7,810 nt of DNA from Cytophagales bacterium (lineage in GTDB: Bacteria; Bacteroidota; Bacteroidia; Cytophagales; Cyclobacteriaceae), in contig DPLR01000434.1 in NCBI GenBank assembly GCA_003541895.1, positions 1-7,810 of the forward strand, written 5' to 3'. Below, piece by piece: positions 1 to 6,236 of the stretch. Under the pieces are notes generated by a model that was given only the letters and a program-made list of their open reading frames with translations, had not been told where the DNA came from and ran no database searches. Position numbers and translations under genes: made by a program. Each line of letters begins with the position of its first letter. The stretch's first letter is position 1.

Positions 1-1
1 A

Positions 2-256
2 GTAGACGAAATACGGAACGAGTACAATCACAACGTATCGCAGCAGGTTTATATGACGGAAGAGGTTTGGAACCAAGTTCGCAATGCCAAAGAAGATTTG
101 ATTGTGTTGATCAACGAAGCGGCCATGCAGATGACACCCGACTCAACGGGGATTGATCTGGCAAAAAAAATATTTGAGCAAACCATGGAACGCAAGACTG
201 ACCCGATTGGTCATGCGCTAACCGAATTAAAAAAAGAAATTCAGCAGACGTTTTAG
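2..256 (+). CDS. C-terminal end of an unrecognised protein (5' end outside window)
   Basis: The reading frame is open from the first complete codon at position 2 to a TAG at 254-256, so the gene almost certainly begins upstream. The ATG at 53 is only an internal methionine candidate. The 84 visible residues are rich in charged and aliphatic residues and look mostly helical, with no signal peptide, membrane segment or catalytic motif that I recognise. They end in a Lys/Glu-rich helix (ELKKEIQQTF). The next gene starts 2 bp after the stop, so the two are probably co-transcribed. I cannot name the family: the visible part is a C-terminal tail and its diagnostic domain would lie outside the window. 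Coding status is well supported by tight packing and protein-like composition; function is unknown. Confidence 0.75.
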   Translation, partial: VDEIRNEYNHNVSQQVYMTEEVWNQVRNAKEDLIVLINEAAMQMTPDSTGIDLAKKIFEQTMERKTDPIGHALTELKKEIQQTF

Positions 257-258
257 TT

Positions 259-897
259 ATGGCAAAGACCGCATTGGTTGTTGGCAGCACTGGCCTTATA
301 GGAAATCAACTAATAGAATTGCTTTTGAGTGACCCCCATTATTCAAAAGTAATTGCGGTGAGTAGAAAAAAATTAGAAAATAATCACAGCAAACTGGTCA
401 ATGTAATTTGCGAGCTAAATCAGTTGTCTGAATATAAAAATGGATTGACCGCAGACGATGTTTTCTGTTGCCTAGGTACCACAATGAAGATAGCTGGATC
501 TAAAGAAGCCTTTCGCGCAGTAGATTTTAATGCACCCGTTTTGCTTGCTCAGATTTCGAAAGAACTCGGAGCAAAAAAATATTTATTGGTTTCTGCTCTT
601 GGCGCTAACAAAAACTCCTCCATCTTTTACAATCAAGTGAAAGGCGAAGTGGAAGAAGCCATTCAAAAAATAGGCTTCGAATCGTATCATATCTTTAGGC
701 CTTCCCTTTTACTCGGACCGCGAAAAGAACAACGAAGCGGTGAAGAAGCAGGTAAAATTTTTGATCGATGGCTTGGTTGGCTTGTCCCAAAGAAATATAA
801 AGCTATCGAGTCGATTAAAGTGGCTCGAGCTATGATTGCTGCGGCCAAGACTGAGAAGTTGGGCAATGAGGTTCACGCATCAAGCGATATGCAATGA
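259..897 (+). CDS. TIP30/FMP52-like atypical short-chain dehydrogenase, NAD(P)-binding
   Basis: A 212-residue single-domain Rossmann protein. Residues 9-15 (GSTGLIG) form the glycine-rich dinucleotide-binding loop after the first beta strand. CLGTT (71-75) resembles the strand-4 motif of this group. S112 in SALGA together with Y124 and K128 (YNQVK) matches the Ser/YxxxK active-site pattern. FRPSLLLGPR (146-155) is the usual segment after the catalytic helix. This arrangement is characteristic of the HTATIP2/TIP30 and yeast FMP52 group of atypical SDRs, whose bacterial members are cytoplasmic and mostly of unknown substrate. The length fits the family. The start lies 2 bp after the preceding stop with no clear Shine-Dalgarno, as is common in Bacteroidota, and the stop overlaps the next start. 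An oxidoreductase or NAD(P)H-sensing role is plausible, but the substrate cannot be inferred. Confidence 0.88.
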   Translation: MAKTALVVGSTGLIGNQLIELLLSDPHYSKVIAVSRKKLENNHSKLVNVICELNQLSEYKNGLTADDVFCCLGTTMKIAGSKEAFRAVDFNAPVLLAQISKELGAKKYLLVSALGANKNSSIFYNQVKGEVEEAIQKIGFESYHIFRPSLLLGPRKEQRSGEEAGKIFDRWLGWLVPKKYKAIESIKVARAMIAAAKTEKLGNEVHASSDMQ

Positions 898-1940
898 GGT
901 TATTGTTTTTGCTTTTGGTCATTTGCTTTTCGTCAACTAAAAATTTCTCGCAGGCCTCGTTTTATATCTCCGGTAGAATAATCGATGCCCAAACCAAAAA
1001 GCCAGTACCATTTGCTACCGTTTTTCTCGCGCGAACAAGTATTGGGATGGTTACCAATGAAGATGGCACCTTCAATCTTGAATCAATTCCACAAGGCAAA
1101 TACGATTTTACGGTCTCAATGTTGGGTTATGAGCGGTTTTCTAAGTCGATTGATCTAAGTGAGAAATCGGTAAATAACTATATCGTTGAATTAAAAACAA
1201 CTGAGGTAGAACTTGAGTCTGTAACGGTAACTGGTCATAAAGAAAAATGGAATCCTACACTTTATAGCAAATTTGAAAAAATATTTCTTGGCCAAACCGC
1301 TAATGCTTTTCATTGTAAGGTCATTAATCAACGAGATATTTTTTCTTACAACGAAAAAGAAAAATTGATCGCTATATCAAAAAAACCAATTGAAGTATTG
1401 AACCAAGCTTTGGGGTATAAAATTTTTTATGACCTGAAACAATTTGAAGCAGATTTCGAAAACGACAGACTTACTATGTCCGGAGAAATTCGATTTGAAG
1501 AACTTGTGCCTGCAAATGGAAAACAAAAAGCGAAATGGCTAAAAGAACGAGACCGTGCTTATTACGGCTCAATCGAACACTTTCTCCGTTCACTGCTCAA
1601 CCACCAATTGACAGAAAATTACTTCTCCATTATTGGGCCAAATGGCAATATCCTTCACGAAGAAGATATCCTGAAAAATGACTCGATCCGGTTTAGCGGT
1701 CAGCTCAATGTAAAATTCAGCAAAGAGTTGCCCGAAAATTTAAATATGCAACGAAGACAGGACAGAGATGGGCGACAACAATCTGAAGTGATTTTCAATG
1801 GCTCTCCAATTAAAATCTATCAAAACGGATATTTCGAAGATTTTCACAACGTTGTTTTCCTTGGCTATTTTCAGTTAGGCAACGTTGCCGAGATGGTTCC
1901 TCTAGGGTACGTTCCATATCAAGGGTTAAGTAAAAAATAG
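894..1940 (+). CDS. secreted protein with N-terminal CarboxypepD_reg-like domain and uncharacterised C-terminal region
   Basis: A 348-residue protein. Residues 1-20 form a signal peptide with a hydrophobic core (LLFLLLVICF), so it should cross the inner membrane. Residues about 24-113 are a carboxypeptidase-regulatory-like beta sandwich, recognisable from ISGRIIDAQTKKPVPFATV, the NEDGTF turn (55-60) and the SMLGYE segment (75-80). In Bacteroidota this domain usually sits in front of TonB-dependent outer-membrane receptors, but here no plug or barrel follows. Residues 114-348 contain blocks that look conserved (WNPTLYSKFEKIF, LNQALGYKIFYDL, YYGSIEHFLRSLL and, near the end, LGNVAEMVPLGYVP), but I know no function for them. 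The ATG overlaps the preceding TGA by 4 bp (ATGA), implying translational coupling; dtd starts 5 bp after the stop. Probably periplasmic or surface-associated; role unknown. Confidence 0.85.
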   Translation: MRLLFLLLVICFSSTKNFSQASFYISGRIIDAQTKKPVPFATVFLARTSIGMVTNEDGTFNLESIPQGKYDFTVSMLGYERFSKSIDLSEKSVNNYIVELKTTEVELESVTVTGHKEKWNPTLYSKFEKIFLGQTANAFHCKVINQRDIFSYNEKEKLIAISKKPIEVLNQALGYKIFYDLKQFEADFENDRLTMSGEIRFEELVPANGKQKAKWLKERDRAYYGSIEHFLRSLLNHQLTENYFSIIGPNGNILHEEDILKNDSIRFSGQLNVKFSKELPENLNMQRRQDRDGRQQSEVIFNGSPIKIYQNGYFEDFHNVVFLGYFQLGNVAEMVPLGYVPYQGLSKK

Positions 1941-1945
1941 TTGTT

Positions 1946-2398
1946 ATGATTGCCGTTATCCAACGAGTAGCTGAAGCATCTGTCACTATTGATGGCAAAA
2001 TAAAATCTAAGATAGAAAAAGGTTTGTTGGTTTTGATTGGAATTGAAGATGCGGATACCGATGAAGACATTCAATGGCTAGCAGCTAAAATTGTGAACCT
2101 GCGCATCTTTAATGATGCTTATGGCGTAATGAATGTGAGTGTGAAAGATGAAGACGGAGACATTATTATAGTGAGTCAGTTTACGCTTCATGCCAGCACT
2201 AAAAAAGGAAATCGACCGAGCTATATCAAAGCATCCAAACCTGAAGTGGCCATTCCACTTTACAAAAAAATTATTGACGAAATCTCAAATCAACTTGGCA
2301 AGTCTGTTAGCACAGGAGAGTTTGGCGCTGACATGAAAGTACAATTGATCAATGACGGGCCAGTAACCATCATCATCGATACTAAAAACAAAACCTGA
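1946..2398 (+). CDS. dtd: D-aminoacyl-tRNA deacylase
   Basis: A 150-residue cytoplasmic enzyme, full length for the DTD family. It hydrolyses D-amino acids (and, as known for the family, glycine mischarged on tRNA-Ala) from tRNA, protecting translation from chirality errors. The N-terminus MIAVIQRVAEASVTIDG is typical. SQFTL (77-81) carries the conserved active-site segment, followed by a KKGNRPS stretch. NDGPVT (136-141) holds the Gly-cisPro motif that enters the active site of the partner subunit in the homodimer. The ATG follows the previous stop by 5 bp in A/T-rich sequence, so it is likely the last gene of the upstream plus-strand operon. Its TGA (2396-2398) directly abuts the stop of the convergent gene, leaving no intergenic space for a separate terminator. 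No odd residues seen. Confidence 0.96.
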   Translation: MIAVIQRVAEASVTIDGKIKSKIEKGLLVLIGIEDADTDEDIQWLAAKIVNLRIFNDAYGVMNVSVKDEDGDIIIVSQFTLHASTKKGNRPSYIKASKPEVAIPLYKKIIDEISNQLGKSVSTGEFGADMKVQLINDGPVTIIIDTKNKT

Positions 2399-3343
2399 TT
2401 AATTGTTGGCGGCAAGCGCTACTAAAATAAAATTGACGAATACGTAAGTACCCCCAATAAATCGATATCCAATTTTATTTACACGAACACATGCTTCGTG
2501 CTTTTCTTTGTCGTGAAGCTTCAAACAAATTGCTGATACAACAAGAATCGCAAAGATCGTAAAGAACGTAATGGCGTGAAGCGTATCAACCAAAGTGAAA
2601 GATGCCGACTCGGGCAGGATGGAATCAATAATATATTTATTACCCACCGCAGCGAAAAGTCCACCCACAGGCAAACCAAATCGAGGCTCAACCTCGCCCG
2701 GATGTGGCGCAAACCCAACCATCGATATGAGAAAAGCGATGTACATACCGATAAAAATTTTGAGGAATAAACCCCACGCATTTCGGTTAATATCCATCTC
2801 GATTAAGAAAGCAGAAAATGTTTGGTTTGCTTTTTCAATTCGGTCGTCACCAAATCCGGTTTCGTAAGCATTGTCAATCACACTTACTTTAAAATTTTTA
2901 ATCCTCCATCCAGCTAACGTTTCATCAGAATCAAACTTGCTGCCTTTCAAATCTGGCTTGAATACAAGATCATTTTTATCGTACAAAGAATTTTCAATTT
3001 GAATTTTAAGGTGTTGCCGATCAAATGGGAAGTCAAGCACATTCCAATTCTCTTTCATAGTGCATTTCATTTTCATCAGTACCCATTTCTTTCCCTCAAG
3101 TGAATCTTCCAGCAGCTGAGGTGTGTCAATTGACTTTGCATTGGTAATATCCAGTTGTCGTTCAAAGTCAAATTCCTTGTTGCTGTACAGAAACCAAAGC
3201 CAGAAACGAGAGGTGTATTCCTGATCGTGAAAATTAATATCGTGCACACTCATTACATAGGTGCCAATTTTCACTGTATCTGGGGTTGCATACGCCAGTG
3301 ATGAAAAGTTTAACAGGGCTATAAAAAGCGTGGTTCGGGACAT
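2399..3343 (-). CDS. bacterial pentameric ligand-gated ion channel homologue (Cys-loop superfamily, Cys-less)
   Basis: A 314-residue protein with the layout of a pentameric ligand-gated channel subunit. Residues 1-20 are a signal peptide. Residues about 21-187 form the extracellular beta domain, with an FWLW strand (47-50) and FPFD (105-108), the superfamily signature loop. No cysteine flanks that loop, as in other prokaryotic members. Four hydrophobic segments follow: M1 about 188-212, M2 about 221-244, M3 about 250-274 and M4 about 291-311. R187 matches the conserved pre-M1 arginine. From memory of GLIC, M2 aligns without gaps from E219 (GLIC E222) to P244, with D240 at the GLIC E243 position. 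Pore-facing 2', 6' and 13' positions are Gly, 9' is Phe, and the M1 proline is Gly199. It should sit in the inner membrane with its ligand domain in the periplasm. Ligand and ion selectivity are unknown; non-channel function is possible given the pore changes. Monocistronic on its strand. Confidence 0.82.
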   Translation of the reverse strand: MSRTTLFIALLNFSSLAYATPDTVKIGTYVMSVHDINFHDQEYTSRFWLWFLYSNKEFDFERQLDITNAKSIDTPQLLEDSLEGKKWVLMKMKCTMKENWNVLDFPFDRQHLKIQIENSLYDKNDLVFKPDLKGSKFDSDETLAGWRIKNFKVSVIDNAYETGFGDDRIEKANQTFSAFLIEMDINRNAWGLFLKIFIGMYIAFLISMVGFAPHPGEVEPRFGLPVGGLFAAVGNKYIIDSILPESASFTLVDTLHAITFFTIFAILVVSAICLKLHDKEKHEACVRVNKIGYRFIGGTYVFVNFILVALAANN

Positions 3344-3402
3344 AACCTATCAAAGTAAGCAACTCCCAGCGATTTGAGCAATTACAATTTTAAAATGGAT
3401 GC

Positions 3403-3432
3403 TTTGGTATTGGGGATTCTGTTGTATTTTTC
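3403..3432 (+). promoter_or_regulatory. candidate Bacteroidota-type promoter for the downstream membrane protein gene
   Basis: TTTG at 3403-3406 is followed after 18 bp by TATTTTTC at 3425-3432. This matches the Bacteroidota sigma factor consensus (TTTG, about 19 bp, TAnnTTTG) except for the final base. It would start transcription roughly at 3437-3441, about ten bases before the ATG at 3449. Inferred from sequence only; such A/T-rich matches also arise by chance. Confidence 0.35.
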
Positions 3433-3448
3433 AGAAAATTTAAACCAC

Positions 3449-3889
3449 ATGAATTCATTTGTTCTAATACTTCACTCAGCCAATCGCTTTATTCTGCTCG
3501 CATTGTTGCTCCTTGTCATCGTTCGTGCATTTAATGGGTGGCAAAAGAAATCTGCTTTTGAAGCTACAGATAACAAATTAGGATTGTTTCTTTTTATATC
3601 GACACATACCCAATTACTTCTTGGATTGATTTTATATTTCATCAGCCCTGCCGTAGTTTTTAGTGGCGAATCGATGAAAGACAGTGTGGCGCGGTACTGG
3701 CTGGTAGAACACATTTCAGGAATGTTCATCGCGATTGTGCTGATTACGATGGCAAGAATCACCGCCAAGAAAATGACTGACGACACCGCCAAGCACAAGC
3801 GTTTGTTTACCTTCAATTTATTGGCTCTAGTAATCGTTGCCGCAATGATCGCATTAAGTCATCGCGGATTTTTCACCGTGACTTGGTAG
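3449..3889 (+). CDS. four-helix membrane protein, cytochrome b-like, function unproven
   Basis: With the ATG at 3449 the protein has 146 residues and four membrane segments: about 5-27, 44-66, 85-106 and 118-138. Histidines lie in or next to each one (H9 in LHSANR, H53 in THTQ, H88 in VEH, H138 in SHRG), a pattern that would suit haem or quinone chemistry. It resembles small Bacteroidota membrane proteins that start with a short lead into an LHSxxRW-like motif and are sometimes labelled cytochrome b, but no function is established that I know of. The frame stays open upstream to a TTG at 3374 and an ATG at 3395. I prefer 3449 because LHSxxR then falls near the N-terminus as in relatives I remember, and because a candidate promoter overlaps the longer version. 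It is divergent from the channel gene and ends 15 bp from the convergent epimerase gene. Confidence 0.72.
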   Translation: MNSFVLILHSANRFILLALLLLVIVRAFNGWQKKSAFEATDNKLGLFLFISTHTQLLLGLILYFISPAVVFSGESMKDSVARYWLVEHISGMFIAIVLITMARITAKKMTDDTAKHKRLFTFNLLALVIVAAMIALSHRGFFTVTW

Positions 3890-3904
3890 ATTTTTAGAAT
3901 TGTT

Positions 3905-5008
3905 TTATTTGATTGCACTGAATTTGTAAATCGTTTGCTGCGTATACGTTTCTCCTTTCTTCAACACCGTAGATGGAAAGTTGGGATGATTAGGTGAATC
4001 AGGAAAGTGCTGCGCTTCTAAACAAAAGGCTGTGCGGAAATTGTAAGGCCTGTTTCCTTTACCCAAATCCTTACCATCTAAGAAATTGCCGGAATAAAAT
4101 TGCAAGCCAGGCTCGGTGGTAAATACTTCCATCACCCTGCCGCTGGTCGGTTCTATTACCTTTGCCGCAAGGGTCAACTCGTTTTGCTTTTTACTCAAAA
4201 CAAAATTGTGATCGTATCCTTTTCCAAATTTCAATTGCTCATCGCTTTCATTAATTCGTTCGCCAATTTTGTGCGGTGATGTAAAATCGAATGGAGTTCC
4301 TTTTACATTACGAAGTTCGCCATTGGGAATAAGTGTGCTATCGATTGGTGTAAACTGGTCCGCTGTTATCATCATTTCATGATTCAAAATATCTCCGCTA
4401 CCCTCGCCCGCCAAATTGAAAAACGAATGATGTGTTAAATTTAAAATTGTTTCAGAGTCGGTGGTGGCTTTGTAATCAATGATCAATTCATCGTTGTCGG
4501 TAAGCGTATAGGTCACTTCAACATCCAATGAGCCCGGGTAATTCTCTTCACCGTCAGCGCTATGATAACTTAACTTGATAGAATTCTTTTTGAATTCAGA
4601 TATCTTCCAGAAAACCTGATGAAATCCCTTGGGTCCGCCATGCAAAGCATTAGCTCCATTGTTCAATGCAAGTTGATATTCTTTTCCGCCCAACGAAAAT
4701 TTTCCTTTTGCAATTCGATTGCCGTAACGACCAATCATCGCGCCAAAATATTTATTGCCATTGATGTATTGCCTTAGCGAATCATATCCCAAAACAACAT
4801 CTCCCAGCTTTCCATTTTTATCGGGCACCCAAAGTGAAACCAGTTTCCCTCCGTAATTCGTTATCTCGGCTTTTAGTCCGTTGGCATTGTAAAGAGTAAA
4901 TGACTTGAGTGTATCCGTAGAGGGCAAAGATTGATTCATGGTGTCGGCATTCTTTTTAGGAGAACAGGCAAAACAAATAATTAATGATAGCAAAAGGACT
5001 ATTCTCAT
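3905..5008 (-). CDS. galM: aldose 1-epimerase (galactose mutarotase), probable lipoprotein
   Basis: A 367-residue enzyme that interconverts alpha and beta anomers of aldoses such as galactose or glucose. Expected catalytic and binding residues are present: R98 in GRYGNRIAKG, H123 in ANALHGGPKGF, H194 in LTHHSFFNL (general acid), D266 in GYDHNF and E331 in CLEAQHF (general base). The catalytic domain begins near residue 37. In front lies a hydrophobic leader ending in ICFAC, then SPKKN. C15 could be lipidated, although Cys at -3 and Phe at -2 are not classic lipobox residues; otherwise it is an ordinary secreted protein. Exported GalM proteins are common in Bacteroidota and fit processing of sugars outside the cytoplasm. 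It lies 29 bp downstream of the Tat-signal aminotransferase gene and is probably co-transcribed with it. No galactose-pathway genes are nearby, so substrate is not defined by context. Confidence 0.94.
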   Translation of the reverse strand: MRIVLLLSLIICFACSPKKNADTMNQSLPSTDTLKSFTLYNANGLKAEITNYGGKLVSLWVPDKNGKLGDVVLGYDSLRQYINGNKYFGAMIGRYGNRIAKGKFSLGGKEYQLALNNGANALHGGPKGFHQVFWKISEFKKNSIKLSYHSADGEENYPGSLDVEVTYTLTDNDELIIDYKATTDSETILNLTHHSFFNLAGEGSGDILNHEMMITADQFTPIDSTLIPNGELRNVKGTPFDFTSPHKIGERINESDEQLKFGKGYDHNFVLSKKQNELTLAAKVIEPTSGRVMEVFTTEPGLQFYSGNFLDGKDLGKGNRPYNFRTAFCLEAQHFPDSPNHPNFPSTVLKKGETYTQQTIYKFSAIK

Positions 5009-5037
5009 TTTAAAATAGATTTTATCAATGGAAAAAA

Positions 5038-6180
5038 TCAGGAAACAAAACTATCAAAGGCTTTTACAAATCCTTTCATTTCATCTTCGGTACCGATACT
5101 CACACGGCACCACTCTTTTTGCTGGTATTCCCAAATCCGAATGAGGTATCCCCTTTCTTCAAGGTTGCTCAATATTTTTTTACCATCCGCAGGCGCGGGA
5201 AATAAAACCACGTTAGTCAATGACTTACCATAAACTATTTTTTTCTGATCGAGATAATCCGTCAGCACCTTTCTAGCAACTGCATTTTTTGTGCGAACCA
5301 TTTTCATAAAATCTTCATCGCCCAAACTTGCTTTCGCGGCAGCAATAGCTGTCTGGCTTGGAGAAATTGTATCCCCGTACTTCGCAATTTTGGCAAGCGT
5401 ATCGGGGTGGCCAACAAGGTAACCCATGCGTAAACCAGCGAGGCCATAAATTTTGGAGAACGTTCGCGACACCACGATGTTGGGATTTTTCTGCACCAAT
5501 CCTACCATCGATTTTTGTTCCGAAGGTTCTAAGAATTCAAGGTAAGCCTCATCGCAATAAACTAATGTCTTCTTCGAAGCGTCCTCACAAAACGATTTGA
5601 TTATAGAATCGTTGACAACTGTCCCTGTTGGATTATTTGGATTGCAAATAAAAACCAAACGCGTATCAGATTTAATAGCAGACGAAAGTGTATTGAAATT
5701 ATGCTCCAGCTTTTCATTCAAATCTACTTTATCCCACGTTGCGTTCATTCGCTCGGCATAGGTCATCAATAACGGAAAAGTAGGATATGCCGAAAGCACT
5801 CGCCCACCTTGCAAACCATAGGCAATTCCTGTTTGACAAAGCAACTCACCTGAACCAGCTCCCAATAAAATATTTTCTGAAGCAACCCCTTCTTTCGCAG
5901 CCAAAATTTTTCTAAACTCATCAAGTTCATTGAAAGCATACCGGTTTCCTTTCGTCACTATTTCCGCAACGGCTTTCTTTGCTTTCTCTGACGGACCATA
6001 GGGATTTTCATTGGAGTTAAGTCGCACTTTTAAATTCGAGGGCTGCGGATAAAAATCAATTTCAGCTTGGCTTACAGGCGCAGCCATCAATTGGTTGATG
6101 ATAGAAGTCGATAAAGTAAATCCAGCCGAGAGTGCTGCCGTAGATTTGAACCAATCTCTGCGCGAAAGTGATTTTTTCAT
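5038..6180 (-). CDS. Tat-signal PLP-dependent aminotransferase, histidinol-phosphate aminotransferase-like
   Basis: A 380-residue fold-type I aminotransferase of class I/II, closest in appearance to HisC. Residues 6-12 (SRRDWFK) are a twin-arginine motif followed by a hydrophobic stretch and a likely cleavage near MAAPVSQA (32-39), so the folded, cofactor-loaded enzyme is predicted to be exported. The mature part shows NENPYGPS (57-64), the cofactor-phosphate loop GAGSGEL (108-113 region), NPNNPTGT (180-187), D210 in CDEAY (pyridine nitrogen partner), K243 in SRTFSKIYG (PLP Schiff base) and R359 in WCRVSIG (substrate carboxylate). All catalytic residues are intact, so it should be active. The extra length over ordinary HisC of about 350 residues is the leader. 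No his genes are nearby, so a role in histidine synthesis is unlikely and the substrate is unknown. A 56 bp gap separates it from the msr gene upstream; the epimerase gene follows at 29 bp. Confidence 0.92.
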   Translation of the reverse strand: MKKSLSRRDWFKSTAALSAGFTLSTSIINQLMAAPVSQAEIDFYPQPSNLKVRLNSNENPYGPSEKAKKAVAEIVTKGNRYAFNELDEFRKILAAKEGVASENILLGAGSGELLCQTGIAYGLQGGRVLSAYPTFPLLMTYAERMNATWDKVDLNEKLEHNFNTLSSAIKSDTRLVFICNPNNPTGTVVNDSIIKSFCEDASKKTLVYCDEAYLEFLEPSEQKSMVGLVQKNPNIVVSRTFSKIYGLAGLRMGYLVGHPDTLAKIAKYGDTISPSQTAIAAAKASLGDEDFMKMVRTKNAVARKVLTDYLDQKKIVYGKSLTNVVLFPAPADGKKILSNLEERGYLIRIWEYQQKEWCRVSIGTEDEMKGFVKAFDSFVS

Positions 6181-6236
6181 AACTCAAGATTTTGTCCTTT
6201 GAAAGTACAAAATCCGCAAGCGTTATGAAAGTGAAT

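Noticed and set aside
1810..2070. Open frame on the minus strand across the junction of the CarboxypepD_reg gene and dtd
   Set aside because: It lies wholly opposite two well-supported genes, shows no recognisable motif and has low-complexity Ser/Thr/Ile content typical of antisense reading.
2521..2867. Several open frames (both strands) inside the channel gene
   Set aside because: All overlap the channel coding frame, which carries clear family motifs; the alternatives read as Arg/Ser-rich translations without domains.
3344..3385. Possible minus-strand promoter for the channel gene (TTACTTTG at 3351-3358 complement with an ATTG about 20 bp upstream)
   Set aside because: The -7 box lacks the TA of the consensus, the -33 box is imperfect, and transcription would start almost at the ATG, so a leaderless mRNA would be required.
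3890..3904. T-rich gap between two convergent genes as a bidirectional terminator
   Set aside because: No inverted repeat able to form a stem is visible in the 15 bp gap.
5358..5600. Plus-strand open frame opposite the aminotransferase gene
   Set aside because: Antisense to the conserved PLP-binding region; no motifs and no separate start signal.
6181..6236. Promoter or Shine-Dalgarno in the 56 bp before the aminotransferase gene
   Set aside because: An AAAGGA run occurs but about 14 bases from the ATG, too far for a normal ribosome site, and no convincing TTTG / TAnnTTTG pair with correct spacing is present.
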